The translations under genes were made by a program, and so were the position numbers. The notes under the pieces were generated by a model. That model ran no database searches, was not told the DNA's origin, and was given only the letters and a program-made list of their open reading frames with translations. Below are positions 11,339-21,005 of a stretch of DNA of 64,000 nt, one piece after another (position 1 is the stretch's first letter; every line of letters begins with the position of its first letter). This DNA comes from Acetobacter sicerae (GTDB lineage Bacteria > Pseudomonadota > Alphaproteobacteria > Acetobacterales > Acetobacteraceae): contig NZ_JAAABN010000011.1 in NCBI RefSeq assembly GCF_011516765.1, positions 62,001 to 126,000 of the forward strand. The letters are read 5' to 3'.

Positions 11339-11492
11339 AATCAGCCTGAATTCAGTCTCAACGGGACCAGTCCCGACGCTGGACAGGGCTGGCACAGGTT
11401 GCCGGCTCCGGCCGGTTTCTGGCGAGTGTTACCGGTCTGCCGGATTCGGCCCAGTCAGGGTCGACGGGCAGGTCGAAAGAGAAGGTTTTTTC

Positions 11493-11687
11493 GTGTCAGC
11501 CAGTCCAGTCAAATTCCTCCGGGATGTAGAAGCCGAGGCCAAAAAGGTCACCTGGCCGTCACGGAAAGCGACGCTGGTGACAACGGGAGCCGTACTCGCG
11601 ATGGCTACGCTCGCTTCCATTTTCTTTTTCGTCGTCGATCAGGCTATCGGGCTCGGCGTTCGAGAACTTTTCGGGCTGGGAGGCTAG
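11493..11687 (+). CDS. secE: preprotein translocase subunit SecE
   Basis: This is the small essential subunit of the SecYEG channel. The protein has 64 residues, with the conserved cytoplasmic amphipathic segment VKFLRDVEAEAKKVTWPSRK followed by one transmembrane helix (about 29-52). That is the short single-helix form found in Alphaproteobacteria. The GTG start at 11493 has a GAAGG ribosome site at seven bases. It is located between tRNA-Trp and nusG. Confidence 0.95.
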   Translation: MSASPVKFLRDVEAEAKKVTWPSRKATLVTTGAVLAMATLASIFFFVVDQAIGLGVRELFGLGG

Positions 11688-11696
11688 AGGACCGGC

Positions 11697-12227
11697 ATGG
11701 CCAAGCGGTGGTACGTCGTTCACGTCTATTCGGGTTTCGAGAAGAAAATCGCCACCCAGATCATGGAAGAGGCCGCCCAGAAAGGGCTGTCCGACCATAT
11801 TGAGCAGGTTCTTGTCCCTTCCGAGGAAGTGGTGGAGATCCGTCGAGGCCAGAAGGTCAATTCCGAGCGCAAGTTCTTCCCGGGATACATTCTGGTGAAC
11901 ATGGAGCTGACGGACGACGCCTGGCATCTGGTGAAAGACACACCAAGAGTGACCGGGTTCCTTGGCTCCAAGACCCGTCCAAGCCCCATTCCCGCGGCGG
12001 AAGCCGAGCGGATCATGAAGCAGGCCCAGGAAGGTGTCGAGCGTCCGCGCTCTTCCGTCACCTTCGAGGTCGGCGAACAGGTCCGCGTCGCAGACGGTCC
12101 ATTTACCTCCTTCAATGGTGTTGTCGAGGAAGTCGACGAAGAGAAGCAGCGCCTCAAGGTCAGCGTCTCGATCTTCGGTCGCTCCACGCCTGTCGATCTT
12201 GAGTATGGGCAAGTCGAGAAACTCTGA
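11697..12227 (+). CDS. nusG: transcription termination/antitermination protein NusG
   Basis: NusG binds RNA polymerase and links it to Rho or the ribosome. The 176 residues comprise an N-terminal NGN domain starting [20 protein letters not shown], with the [20 protein letters not shown] segment, and a C-terminal KOW domain ([20 protein letters not shown]). The gene starts ten bases after secE. In most bacteria rplK follows at once; here a strong terminator follows instead. Confidence 0.96.
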   Translation: MAKRWYVVHVYSGFEKKIATQIMEEAAQKGLSDHIEQVLVPSEEVVEIRRGQKVNSERKFFPGYILVNMELTDDAWHLVKDTPRVTGFLGSKTRPSPIPAAEAERIMKQAQEGVERPRSSVTFEVGEQVRVADGPFTSFNGVVEEVDEEKQRLKVSVSIFGRSTPVDLEYGQVEKL

Positions 12228-12251
12228 TCGCCTTTTCGGTTCGCATCCAAC

Positions 12252-12284
12252 AAAAAGCCCCGGTTCAAAAGACCGGGGCTTTTT
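12252..12284 (+). terminator. rho-independent terminator after nusG
   Basis: AAAAAGCCCCGGT (12252-12264) pairs with ACCGGGGCTTTTT (12272-12284). The 13-base stem, with its T-run, ends the tRNA-Trp/secE/nusG unit 25 bases after the nusG stop. Confidence 0.92.
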
Positions 12285-12452
12285 CGTTCGTATGATTTGC
12301 AGGCCGGGACGGAAAACACGATTCCCGCTTTCTCTGCGCCCCGGGCGACAAATTTAAAGGGAATGGCCTCATTCCAGAACATGGAACGTGGCGATCACAA
12401 ACCCTTCATCTGCCTTGGTCGCACCTGCACATCATCAGGCGTTTTCATTTAA

Positions 12453-12482
12453 CCTGCCGCCGGATGTTCCAACGACGGCAGG
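12453..12482 (-). terminator. hairpin downstream of the DUF2501 gene
   Basis: CCTGCCG (12453-12459) pairs with CGGCAGG (12476-12482), 14 bases past the stop of the minus-strand gene at 12496. On the minus strand it is followed by TTAAATG rather than a full T-run, so termination is likely but not certain. Confidence 0.45.
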
Positions 12483-12495
12483 CTCGCTATTCTTT

Positions 12496-12945
12496 TCAGA
12501 GAAGTGAGGAAGCCTTGCTCGTGACAGCCTTGCAGACTTTCTTGCGGACCGCAGCTTTCAGAGAGGACAGGGAAAGCTGGTTGCCGTCAGCAAGCTGCAG
12601 CAGACCCTGCTGACCTGAAGCGTAGGACGTGTCGCTGGTCACATCGGACTTGCCCGTCAGCGTGTTCAGCGTGGACTTTGCGGAAGAAACATTGCTGACC
12701 AGATCATTCTGAACGCAATAACCCAGCAGACCGGCGATGTTGCCTGAGCTTGCGGAAGAAAGCGACGGGACGCCAAGGCTGCCGAGCAGGCCGGATGTGC
12801 CGCCGGAAGAACCCGTCACGCTTTGCAGGGCGCCCTGCTCCGCACCCTGAGCAATGCCTCCGAGAGACTGTGCGTGAGAAGCGGACACACCAGCAAACGA
12901 CAGGCCAGCAACGAGCGCCAGAACGCCAGAACGACGAAAGATCAT
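12496..12945 (-). CDS. secreted DUF2501 (YjjA-like) protein
   Basis: This is a 149-residue exported protein of unknown function. It has a clear Sec signal peptide (hydrophobic residues 8-20, likely cut after SHA/Q near residue 25), then a Gly/Ser-rich stretch. The DUF2501 core begins at GLLGYCVQNDLVSNVSSAK and ends KKVCKAVTSKASSLL. Its two conserved cysteines could form a disulfide in the periplasm. It is related to E. coli YjjA, whose role is unclear. The gene is monocistronic and faces the nusG terminator. Confidence 0.78.
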   Translation of the reverse strand: MIFRRSGVLALVAGLSFAGVSASHAQSLGGIAQGAEQGALQSVTGSSGGTSGLLGSLGVPSLSSASSGNIAGLLGYCVQNDLVSNVSSAKSTLNTLTGKSDVTSDTSYASGQQGLLQLADGNQLSLSSLKAAVRKKVCKAVTSKASSLL

Positions 12946-13275
12946 GGATTTTCCTTTTCAGTGATGGCCCCGGCAAGCCAGTTATCACCGAAGCGCATTC
13001 AGACTGTTGAACCTTAATGAGGCGGAAACGCGGCACAACCGCAAAGTCAGCCTTGAATTGCAGGGCTGTTCCTTCTGCAACTCTCACCCGGCCCCATTTC
13101 ACCCTGAGTGAAACCGAACGAGTGATTTCGGCGTCCCTGGAAAGTCTGATCTCCAGCGCAAACGCCCTTCAGCCTTGCGTTAAGCCTTCCACGCACCACG
13201 TTCCTGCTATAGGTGTCGACTCGCAATTCTACAGTGGCACTTCCACAGTGAGCGTGGATCAGGAGAGGAACTGAG
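12946..13275. other. intergenic region between the DUF2501 gene and asd
   Basis: These 330 bases separate two divergent genes. I find no convincing reading frame or RNA gene. The region should hold both promoters; AGGAGAGG at 13261-13268 is the asd ribosome site. Confidence 0.6.
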
Positions 13276-14298
13276 ATGGGTTATCGCGTAGCGGTCGTGG
13301 GCGCGACAGGCGCTGTCGGACGCGAAATACTGAAGACCTTGCACGAGCGGGAGTTTCCCGTCGACGAGATCGTGGCTCTGGCGTCACCGCGTTCGACTGG
13401 ACGCGAAGTCTCCTTTGGGGATCGCACGCTGAAAGTACAGAATCTCGAGACATTCGACTTCGCTGGCTGGGATGTCGCCCTGTTCTCGCCGGGAGCGAGC
13501 GTATCCGCGATTCATGGTCCCCGCGCCGCAAAGGCCGGATGCATCGTGATCGACAACACGTCCCACTTCCGCATGGAGCCTGACGTTCCGCTGGTCGTGC
13601 CGGAAGTGAATCCCAACGACCTGAAGAAAGCCAGGCGCGGAATCGTCGCGAATCCGAACTGCTCCACTATCCAGATGGTTGTGGCGCTGAAGCCGCTGCA
13701 TGACCTGTTTACGGCCAAGCGCGTCGTCGTCGCGACCTATCAGGCTGTCGCGGGCGCGGGCAAGGACGGCATGGACGAGCTGTTCGCCCAGACCAAGGGC
13801 ACGTTCGTCAACGATCCGCCAAAGGTCGAGCAGTTCCAGAAGCAGATCGCCTTCAACTGCATTCCGCAGATCGACCGCTTCATGGATGACGGCGCCACCA
13901 AGGAAGAGTGGAAGATGACCGTCGAGACGAAAAAGATTCTCGACCCGGAGATCCAGGTTCTCGCCACCTGCGTGCGCGTGCCGGTCTTCATCGGTCACTC
14001 GGAAGCTGTGGTGGTCGAGTTCGAGGAGCCCGTCGATCTCAGGAAGGCGCGTGAGGCGCTGCGTGAGGCTGAAGGAGTCGTGCTGCTCGATGAGCGCGAG
14101 GACGGTGGTTACGTGACGCCGATCGAATGCGTGGGAGAAGACGCAACTTACGTCTCCCGTCTGCGAATCGATCCGACCGTGCCGAACGGTCTGGCCTTCT
14201 GGTGCGTGTCCGACAATCTGCGCAAGGGCGCGGCCCTGAACGCCGTGCAGATCGCGGAGACGATGATTGCTCTCGATCTGTTGCCTCATCGCAACTAA
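13276..14298 (+). CDS. asd: aspartate-semialdehyde dehydrogenase
   Basis: The enzyme reduces aspartyl phosphate to aspartate semialdehyde with NADPH, at the branch leading to lysine/diaminopimelate, threonine and methionine. The 340 residues open with MGYRVAVVGATGAVGREIL, the dinucleotide-binding loop. Catalytic Cys129 lies in NPNCSTIQ, and the catalytic His in RVPVFIGHSE. An AGGAGAGG ribosome site precedes the ATG. It is monocistronic here, followed by an inverted repeat and then the sdh operon. Threonine synthase, which acts later in the same pathway, is encoded at 53.7 kb. Confidence 0.95.
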   Translation: MGYRVAVVGATGAVGREILKTLHEREFPVDEIVALASPRSTGREVSFGDRTLKVQNLETFDFAGWDVALFSPGASVSAIHGPRAAKAGCIVIDNTSHFRMEPDVPLVVPEVNPNDLKKARRGIVANPNCSTIQMVVALKPLHDLFTAKRVVVATYQAVAGAGKDGMDELFAQTKGTFVNDPPKVEQFQKQIAFNCIPQIDRFMDDGATKEEWKMTVETKKILDPEIQVLATCVRVPVFIGHSEAVVVEFEEPVDLRKAREALREAEGVVLLDEREDGGYVTPIECVGEDATYVSRLRIDPTVPNGLAFWCVSDNLRKGAALNAVQIAETMIALDLLPHRN

Positions 14299-14349
14299 GA
14301 CGCTGGAGGCCGCCGGTCACGGGGGATTGATGCGACCGGTCGGCCAGAT

Positions 14350-14385
14350 GACTGTTTCACGCGGATTACACGCCCTGAAACAGTC
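14350..14385. terminator. inverted repeat after asd
   Basis: GACTGTTTCA (14350-14359) is a perfect complement of TGAAACAGTC (14376-14385) around a 16-base loop. It lies 50 bases after the asd stop. There is no T-run, so it may be a weak terminator, an mRNA-stabilising hairpin or an operator. Confidence 0.4.
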
Positions 14386-14520
14386 CAGGCGTCATCTGCC
14401 GCAGAGAGTCCCCGTTCCCGGCAGGTTTTCATCCTCCCAAACGTGAGGCTCCCTCTCGGTCTCGTGTTTCCCCGTTCAATTGACCACGAAAACCCTGCGG
14501 CGTAGGACCGGTTTTGGAAT

Positions 14521-14546
14521 AGCGCCGCCTTTCGTGCGGCGTTTTA
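14521..14546 (+). terminator. terminator-like hairpin in the sdh leader
   Basis: AGCGCCGC (14521-14528) pairs with GCGGCGTT (14536-14543), with one G-T pair, around a 7-base loop, and is followed by TT. It ends about 25 bases before the sdhC start. It could end asd transcription or act as an attenuator in the sdhC leader. Confidence 0.45.
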
Positions 14547-14570
14547 CGTGGACAAGATGACGAGGCGACG

Positions 14571-15047
14571 ATGCAGGATGTCCGGGAAGCGCTCTATGTC
14601 GGGAGCCGAAGTGACGGCGCTCTAATCCGACGACCGATGTCACCGCATCTTCAGGTCTATAAAATGCGCCTGTCGATGTTTCTTTCCATTTCGAACCGAA
14701 TTACGGGTGTGGTGGCAACCGGCGGTTCAGCACTGGGTGTCTTCTGGCTGGCGGCCCTCGCGAAAGGACCCAAGTCCTTTGCAAGCGCCCGCAAGGTGAC
14801 AGGCAATCCGCTGGGTCAGCTCGTGCTGTTCGGATGGATTCTTTCACTGGTCTGGCACACCGTTGGTGGCCTTCGCCACTTCATCTGGGATGCCGGCCAT
14901 CGCTACGACAAGAAGGAACTGAACGAGGACGGTCCGGTGGCGCTTGGCGTCATCGCCGGTGTGGGCGTCACGCTCGCCACCGCCCTGCTCGGTGTTTCCT
15001 GCTGTCGTGCACGGCATCGCGCCAAGCTGCTGAAGAAGGCTTCCTGA
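14571..15047 (+). CDS. sdhC: succinate dehydrogenase cytochrome b556 subunit
   Basis: This is a membrane anchor of complex II. The 158 residues include the family entry motif RRPMSPHLQVYKMRLSMFLS, the SISNRITGV segment that helps form the quinone site, and the heme-ligand region VWHTVGGLRHFIWDAGH. There are three hydrophobic helices. It is the first gene of sdhCDAB, with a GAGG ribosome site. The start was kept at 14571, although the conserved part begins ~20 residues later. Confidence 0.93.
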   Translation: MQDVREALYVGSRSDGALIRRPMSPHLQVYKMRLSMFLSISNRITGVVATGGSALGVFWLAALAKGPKSFASARKVTGNPLGQLVLFGWILSLVWHTVGGLRHFIWDAGHRYDKKELNEDGPVALGVIAGVGVTLATALLGVSCCRARHRAKLLKKAS

Positions 15048-15048
15048 G

Positions 15049-15468
15049 ATGAATGCAACGTCTCCCACGCATCGCACCGTGATGCGCTCACAGCTGGGCC
15101 GCGCCCGTGGTCTTGGCTCCGGTCATTCGGGCACCGGCCACTGGATCGTGGAGCGTGTTTCAGCAGCCAGTCTGCTGCCACTCTCCGGCTGGTTCGTCAT
15201 CCAGATGTTCCGCCTCGGTGGCGAGGATTACGAGCAGGTCGCCAAATGGGGTGGCAAGCCGGTCAACGCGACGCTCCTCGCCGCTCTGGTCGCCACCAGC
15301 TTCTATCACGCGGAAGTCGGGCTGCAGGTGATTGTGGACGATTACGTGCATGGCAAGGCTCACGCCCCCACAAAACTACTCGTGAAGATCGGCACAGGAC
15401 TTCTCGGTCTGCTCGGCATCGTTTCGGTGCTGAAACTGGCCCTTGGTCGCCCTGCCTCAAAAGGCTGA
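15049..15468 (+). CDS. sdhD: succinate dehydrogenase membrane anchor subunit
   Basis: This is the second membrane anchor of complex II. It has 139 residues and three predicted helices. The motif SFYHAEVGLQVIVDDYVHG carries the conserved His and the Asp-Tyr pair near the heme and quinone. It starts one base after the sdhC stop codon, as expected for coupled translation. Confidence 0.93.
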   Translation: MNATSPTHRTVMRSQLGRARGLGSGHSGTGHWIVERVSAASLLPLSGWFVIQMFRLGGEDYEQVAKWGGKPVNATLLAALVATSFYHAEVGLQVIVDDYVHGKAHAPTKLLVKIGTGLLGLLGIVSVLKLALGRPASKG

Positions 15469-15552
15469 TCGCCGCTGACCGACGTGGCCAGCAGGCTTCG
15501 CCGGTTTTTCTGATGCATTGACTGGTCGCAAGACAACGGGAGCGCCGTCACT

Positions 15553-17364
15553 ATGAACGCTAATTCCTCTCCTTCTCGGGGGGCCTACCGCATTGTCGAT
15601 CACGCCTATGACGTGGTCGTGGTCGGCGCCGGCGGGTCGGGTCTCCGTGCAACGCTGGGTATGGGCGCCGCTGGCCTGTCCACCGCCTGCGTCACGAAAG
15701 TTTTCCCCACACGCAGCCATACGGTCGCAGCACAGGGCGGCATCGGTGCTTCCCTGGGCAACATGGCCGAAGATAACTGGCGCTGGCACATGTACGACAC
15801 CGTGAAGGGGTCGGACTGGCTGGGCGATCAGGACGCGATCGAGTACATGTGCCGCGAGGCGGTCCCCGCCGTGTACGAACTCGAACATTTCGGTGTGCCG
15901 TTCTCCCGCACCGAACAGGGCAAGATCTATCAGCGCCCCTTCGGCGGTCACATGAGCGACTACGGCAAGGCTCCGGTGCCCCGCGCCTGCGCCGCCGCCG
16001 ACCGCACGGGTCACGCGATCCTGCACACGCTGTATCAGCAGTGCCTGAAGCATGACGTCGAATTCTTCGTCGAATATTTCGCCATTGATCTCATCATGGA
16101 TGAGGAAGGCGCGTGTCGCGGCGTGATGGCGTGGTGTCAGGACGACGGCACGATCCATCGCTTCAATGCGAAGATGGTCGTTCTGGCGACGGGTGGTTAC
16201 GGCCGCGCCTACCAGTCCTGCACCTCGGCCCACACCTGCACCGGTGACGGCGGCGGCATGGTCATGCGCGCCGGTCTGCCGACGCAGGACATGGAGTTCG
16301 TGCAGTTCCATCCGACCGGCATCTATCCGGCGGGCTGCCTGCTCACGGAAGGCTGCCGTGGTGAAGGCGCTTACCTGACCAACTCGGAAGGCGAGCGCTT
16401 CATGGAGCGTTACGCGCCGACGGCGAAGGATCTGGCGTCCCGTGACGTTGTCTCCCGCGCCATGACGGTGGAAATGCGTGAAGGCCGTGGTTGTGGTCCG
16501 AAGAAGGACCACATGATGATGCATCTGGAGCATCTCGGTTCCGAACTGCTGCATGAGCGTCTGCCGGGCATCATTGAGACGTCCCGCATCTTCGCCGGTG
16601 TGGACGTGACGAAGGAGCCGGTTCCGGTTCTGCCGACTGTTCACTACAACATGGGCGGCATCCCGACGAACATTCACGGTGAAGTTGTCCGCCCGACGGA
16701 CGACAACCCGGATGCCGTCGTGCCCGGCCTGATGGCTGTTGGTGAAGCGGCCTGCGTGTCCGTGCATGGCGCGAACCGTCTCGGCACCAACTCGCTGCTC
16801 GATCTGATCGTCTTCGGTCGCGCCGCTGCGAAGCGCGCCGCCGAGATTGTCAAGCCGACCGACTTCGTGAAGCCGCTACCTGCTGGCGCTGGCGAGAACG
16901 CGCTCGATCGTCTCGACGCCCTGCGTTACGCCAAGGGCGGCACCCGCGTTTCCGAACTGCGTGACCGTCTCCAGCGCGACATGCAGATGCACGCAGCAGT
17001 GTTCCGCACCGAGGAAAGCCTCAAGGAAGGCTGTGACAAGATCCAGGATATCTGGAAAGCCAAGGGCGACCTGTCCGTGGCCGACCGTTCCCTGATCTGG
17101 AACAGCGACCTGATGGAAGCGCTCGAATTCGAGAATCTTCTCGCCAACGCGACCGTGACGCTGGAAAGCGGCCTTGTCCGCCATGAAAGCCGCGGCGCTC
17201 ACGCCCGTGACGATTATCCGGACCGTGACGACAAGGAGTGGATGAAGCACAGCGTGTCGTGGCTGGATGACAAGGGTGGCACGAACATGACGTACCGTCC
17301 GGTGCACATGAAGACCCTCACCGATGAGGTTCAGGTCTTCCCGCCCAAGAAGCGCGTCTACTGA
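15553..17364 (+). CDS. sdhA: succinate dehydrogenase flavoprotein subunit
   Basis: This is the catalytic subunit that oxidises succinate to fumarate. The 603 residues include the FAD-binding [16 protein letters not shown] near residue 22, the [17 protein letters not shown] segment whose His56 holds FAD covalently, and the active-site region [20 protein letters not shown]. Full length for the family. It is the third gene of sdhCDAB. The presence of this operon shows a respiratory TCA branch that Gluconobacter lacks. Confidence 0.97.
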   Translation: MNANSSPSRGAYRIVDHAYDVVVVGAGGSGLRATLGMGAAGLSTACVTKVFPTRSHTVAAQGGIGASLGNMAEDNWRWHMYDTVKGSDWLGDQDAIEYMCREAVPAVYELEHFGVPFSRTEQGKIYQRPFGGHMSDYGKAPVPRACAAADRTGHAILHTLYQQCLKHDVEFFVEYFAIDLIMDEEGACRGVMAWCQDDGTIHRFNAKMVVLATGGYGRAYQSCTSAHTCTGDGGGMVMRAGLPTQDMEFVQFHPTGIYPAGCLLTEGCRGEGAYLTNSEGERFMERYAPTAKDLASRDVVSRAMTVEMREGRGCGPKKDHMMMHLEHLGSELLHERLPGIIETSRIFAGVDVTKEPVPVLPTVHYNMGGIPTNIHGEVVRPTDDNPDAVVPGLMAVGEAACVSVHGANRLGTNSLLDLIVFGRAAAKRAAEIVKPTDFVKPLPAGAGENALDRLDALRYAKGGTRVSELRDRLQRDMQMHAAVFRTEESLKEGCDKIQDIWKAKGDLSVADRSLIWNSDLMEALEFENLLANATVTLESGLVRHESRGAHARDDYPDRDDKEWMKHSVSWLDDKGGTNMTYRPVHMKTLTDEVQVFPPKKRVY

Positions 17365-17391
17365 CCCACCGCAAGACAAGGGAGACAGAAC

Positions 17392-18174
17392 ATGGTCGAA
17401 CTTAGACTTCCGCGTAACAGCACGGTGGGTAAGGGGCAGTTTTTTCCTGCCCCCGCCGGCTCCAAGAATGTGCGGACTTTCAAGATCTATCGCTGGACGC
17501 CGGATGACGACAGCAATCCGGTGATGGACGCGTATGAGATCGATATCGACAGCATCGGCCCGATGGTGCTCGATGCGCTGATCCACATCAAGAACGACGT
17601 CGATCCTACGCTCACCTTCCGCCGTTCCTGCCGTGAAGGCATCTGCGGCTCCTGCGCGATGAACATCGACGGCGAGAACACGCTCGCGTGCCTCAAGCCG
17701 ATCCGGGACATGCAGGGGGATATCATCATCAATCCCCTGCCCCACATGCCCATCGTGAAGGATCTCGTCTCCAACCTCGATGGCGCATATGCCCAGCTGC
17801 GCTCCATCGATCCCTGGATGAAGGCTGACAGCGCGCCTCCACCGGATGGTGAGCGTCTCCAGTCACCGGAAGAGCGCGCCAAGCTGGACGGCATGTGGGA
17901 GTGCATCCTGTGCTTCTGCTGCACAACGTCCTGCCCGTCCTACTGGTGGAACGGCGACCGTTACCTCGGTCCGGCTACGCTGCTCGCAGCCTATCGCTGG
18001 ATCGCGGACAGCCGTGACGAACATCAGGGCGACCGTCTCGACTCGCTGGAAGATACCTTCAAGCTCTATGCGTGCCGCACGATCATGAACTGCACACAGA
18101 CCTGCCCGAAGGGTCTCAATCCCGCCAAGGCCATTGGCCGGATCAAGGAACTTCAGGTCGAGCGCAAGCTCTGA
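17392..18174 (+). CDS. sdhB: succinate dehydrogenase iron-sulfur subunit
   Basis: This subunit carries electrons from FAD to quinone. The 260 residues include the [2Fe-2S] motif CREGICGSC with a later Cys in ENTLAC. The [4Fe-4S]/[3Fe-4S] motifs are [11 protein letters not shown] and [17 protein letters not shown]. It is the last gene of the sdh operon and is followed by a terminator 20 bases on. Confidence 0.97.
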   Translation: MVELRLPRNSTVGKGQFFPAPAGSKNVRTFKIYRWTPDDDSNPVMDAYEIDIDSIGPMVLDALIHIKNDVDPTLTFRRSCREGICGSCAMNIDGENTLACLKPIRDMQGDIIINPLPHMPIVKDLVSNLDGAYAQLRSIDPWMKADSAPPPDGERLQSPEERAKLDGMWECILCFCCTTSCPSYWWNGDRYLGPATLLAAYRWIADSRDEHQGDRLDSLEDTFKLYACRTIMNCTQTCPKGLNPAKAIGRIKELQVERKL

Positions 18175-18196
18175 TCTGCTGATCCAGCACTGCATG

Positions 18197-18231
18197 AAAA
18201 ACGCCGGAGGGGAGACCTTCCGGCGTTTTTT
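18197..18231 (+). terminator. rho-independent terminator of the sdh operon
   Basis: AAAAACGCCGGA (18197-18208) pairs with TCCGGCGTTTTT (18219-18230), with further partial pairing in the loop. The remaining ~240 bases up to the next gene hold no gene that I can support. Confidence 0.92.
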
Positions 18232-18469
18232 ATTGTGGCCGGTCGTTTTGCGGGACCTGTCTCCAGACCTCACAAAAGAACACAGTCTCTTTGATCGCCG
18301 TCGTCTTTACAAAAAGAATGAGTGGTTTCCCCGCTTCTGACCGCCAAAAGTAACAGAATGAAACTTTTTCGCTCAAATTTTAAATTCCGGGTGGACCGTC
18401 ACTTTTCCAAAGAGACTGTTAATCATCTCCCAGCATCTCTTTGAATATTCAAAAAGCGTGCGAGATTTC

Positions 18470-19567
18470 ATGGCCTTTTATCCTTTCACTGCTGCCGGGC
18501 AGGCCTACCCCCGGAACCAGTGGTATGTCGCAGCATGGAGCCATGAAATTGGTGAAAAGCCGTTGATGCGAACGATCGCCGGTGAGCACATTATCGTCTA
18601 TCGACAGCGGTCCGGGGACGTCGCGGCTGTGTCAGCGCTCTGTCCACACCGGCAGATGCCTCTGGAAACAGCGGAAATCGTCAACGACCAGATCGTTTGT
18701 CCATATCACGGCGCAGCCTTCGGTTCTGACGGCGTGTGTGTCCATCTGCCTTTTCAGAAACATGTTCCTGCAGGCATGGATCTGAAATCATTTCATGTTG
18801 TGGAAAGCACACCCTTTATCTGGCTGTGGGTCGGTGCAGGGAAAGCGCCTGACATGAGTCGCCTGCCGTTTGCGCGCAGCCTTCAACCTGAGGCCGGCCA
18901 GACTCTGCTCTTCGGTCTGAAGACCTTTCATGTGCGGGCCAGATCACAGATTGTTCTCGAAAATCTCTTTGACCAGTCTCACATCAGTTTTACGCATCCT
19001 CTCACACTCGGACAGCGCTGTGCAGCAAATGGTCCGACCAGACCTTCCGAAATCATCGACGATGAAAACCATCTGGCCTTCCTGCGTCTTTCTCCGGCGA
19101 AGGATACAGATGAGGCTCTCCGGGCGTTATTCCCCGATATCAGTGCGAAAATGCGTATCAAGGGGCGTTCGGAACTGTTTGGGGTCGGACTGGTCATAGC
19201 AGCGGGGTCCGAGATTATCGCCTGTGATGCAGAGGGAGAACCGGCGTCCAGCATGGGTGACCTCGTCTTCTTCCATGCAATCACGCCGGAGACGGATCAC
19301 AGCACCCATTACTTTGCCGGGATCATGCGGGATTTTGCGCTGGACGATGACGCAATTTCCAACAGTTACTCAGAACGCAACGATCAGGTGGTGCGCGAGG
19401 ATATCAGGGTTCTGGAAGCGATAGAGCCCTACCTTACGGAAGCGGATGTCAGTGATGAACCAAATTTCGTGACTGATGCCGCCGCCGTGCGTGTGCGCCG
19501 CCGGATTGAAGCTCTCATGGAGAATAATCCGGCGGCCCGTGCTTGCGAGCCTGTCGTCGGATTATGA
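18470..19567 (+). CDS. Rieske non-heme iron oxygenase, VanA-like alpha subunit
   Basis: This is probably a ring-hydroxylating or O-demethylating oxygenase component. From the ATG at 18470 the protein has 365 residues. The Rieske [2Fe-2S] ligands are C58-x-H60 and C77-x2-H80 (CPHRQMP and CPYHGAAF). The mononuclear iron motif N-x2-D-x2-H-x4-H is at about 165-176 (ENLFDQSHISFTH). The overall layout resembles vanillate demethylase VanA and related oxygenases. No ferredoxin reductase partner is next to it, so electrons must come from elsewhere. A GTG four codons upstream is an alternative start. The substrate is unknown. Confidence 0.85.
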   Translation: MAFYPFTAAGQAYPRNQWYVAAWSHEIGEKPLMRTIAGEHIIVYRQRSGDVAAVSALCPHRQMPLETAEIVNDQIVCPYHGAAFGSDGVCVHLPFQKHVPAGMDLKSFHVVESTPFIWLWVGAGKAPDMSRLPFARSLQPEAGQTLLFGLKTFHVRARSQIVLENLFDQSHISFTHPLTLGQRCAANGPTRPSEIIDDENHLAFLRLSPAKDTDEALRALFPDISAKMRIKGRSELFGVGLVIAAGSEIIACDAEGEPASSMGDLVFFHAITPETDHSTHYFAGIMRDFALDDDAISNSYSERNDQVVREDIRVLEAIEPYLTEADVSDEPNFVTDAAAVRVRRRIEALMENNPAARACEPVVGL

Positions 19568-19862
19568 AAACACGTGAGGTATAAGCTTAAAAAACGATCT
19601 ATTATGAAGCTTTTTGAAAACAGCTTTATCAAAACTTTTGTATTTTCATCCCACGTCTGTTGGGGGAAATCATTTCCATAGTCTCCAGAGTCATGCTGAC
19701 TTCTGATTGACAGGCAATGCTTTGACCTCAGGCTCATTCCTGTCATTGGAAAACATGATTATACCTGTTCTTCTGACGTGAAGATGCCTCTTCACACACG
19801 GAACAGGACACGAAAACAGCAATGCAGCCTTCCCGCTCACGTTTTTCGCCTCAGACTCAACG

Positions 19863-20963
19863 ATGAAAAACGTACGTTTTGATGCATTACAGTCCGTACG
19901 TGGGCTGGCGGCTCTTGTCGTGGTGCTGCGACACGTTCTGGCCTGCTATCCCCTGTCGAGCCATTCCGCGACAGTCATCGTTTTCTTTCTTTTCAACTCG
20001 CCTGCGGCTGTCACGCTCTTTTTCGTTCTCAGCGGGTTTGTCCTCACACATTCCCTCGTGGGGCAGAACTTTTCGGTGGAGACCGTTCTGACCTTCTGGA
20101 CACGTCGCGTATTTCGCATTCTGCCCGCGCTGGTTGTTGTCACGCTGCTTTCCGCTCTTTTTACCCGCACGCCACTCGCAGGCTGGCCTGTGGCAGGAAG
20201 CGATCCGTCAATGGAAGCGCTTCTTCCCCATGACATGCCTCTGTCACCCGCATTATTGGCAAAATGTCTTGTCTCGATTTCCAGCGCCCTGGTGCCCCAG
20301 AACTGGACTGTCGCCGTCGAACTGATCGCCGCCGCCTTTTTCCCCTTTCTCTGGGCGTCCAGCCGGAACGAGAGCCGGATTTTCCTTCCCGTCGTGCTGC
20401 TCGCTCTGGCCCTCTCCATCTGCGCCCCATCGGGCGGCAAGGGGCTTCCCTTTATTTACGGTTTCAGTTTCGTAGTGGGGATCATCGCCTATCGGGGATG
20501 GCAGAACACGAACGTCATTCTCACATCCGTCGGTGTTCTGCTCGCGGCGGTGGGCATGTCGCTTCCCACCACCCTGCTGACCGAACCGGAAACACTGGGC
20601 GCTGTGTTCAACTCGCCAAAACTGGTTATTCCAGAGACGATCTGCGCTGGTTTTATGCTGTTCGGGCTGGCGCGTAACGGCACGATAGCTGGCCTGCTTT
20701 CAAACAGGGCGCTGCTCTGGCTGGGCGATATCTCGTTCAGCCTTTATCTCGTGCATTTTCTGGTCATCGCCATTGCAGGGCGACTGCTTTCACCCTTGCT
20801 GCCGGCGTTTTCAATGCCGATACGGGAAGGCATGGTTTTCTGCCTGACCCTGCTGATCGCCCTACCAGTAAGTCATCTGCTGTATGAGAAAGTGGAAAGA
20901 CCAGCGAACCGACTGGGTCATCGGCTTTCCACTCTCTTTCGGCCATCGCGCAGAACTTCCTGA
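19863..20963 (+). CDS. acyltransferase 3 family membrane protein (OafA/YrhL-like)
   Basis: This is a 366-residue inner-membrane protein with about ten hydrophobic segments. It opens with RFDALQSVRGLAALVVVLRH, the acyltransferase-3 start with its conserved Arg and His. It has FFVLSGFVLTHSL near residue 55 and FSLYLVHFLVIAIAG near the end. Members move acetyl, succinyl or similar groups onto sugars of exopolysaccharide, O-antigen or other envelope glycans. No glycan cluster surrounds it, so the acceptor is unknown. The ~295 bases before it contain no gene that I can support. Confidence 0.85.
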   Translation: MKNVRFDALQSVRGLAALVVVLRHVLACYPLSSHSATVIVFFLFNSPAAVTLFFVLSGFVLTHSLVGQNFSVETVLTFWTRRVFRILPALVVVTLLSALFTRTPLAGWPVAGSDPSMEALLPHDMPLSPALLAKCLVSISSALVPQNWTVAVELIAAAFFPFLWASSRNESRIFLPVVLLALALSICAPSGGKGLPFIYGFSFVVGIIAYRGWQNTNVILTSVGVLLAAVGMSLPTTLLTEPETLGAVFNSPKLVIPETICAGFMLFGLARNGTIAGLLSNRALLWLGDISFSLYLVHFLVIAIAGRLLSPLLPAFSMPIREGMVFCLTLLIALPVSHLLYEKVERPANRLGHRLSTLFRPSRRTS

Positions 20964-21005
20964 ACCGGCCTTTGCAGATTCAGGAAACCTCGGGTTTGCG
21001 TGAAA

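Noticed and set aside
15457..16767. Long open frame (436 codons) on the minus strand
   Set aside because: It is antisense to sdhA, which has full family motifs. Its His/Arg/Val-rich composition is what the reverse of a high-G+C gene gives.
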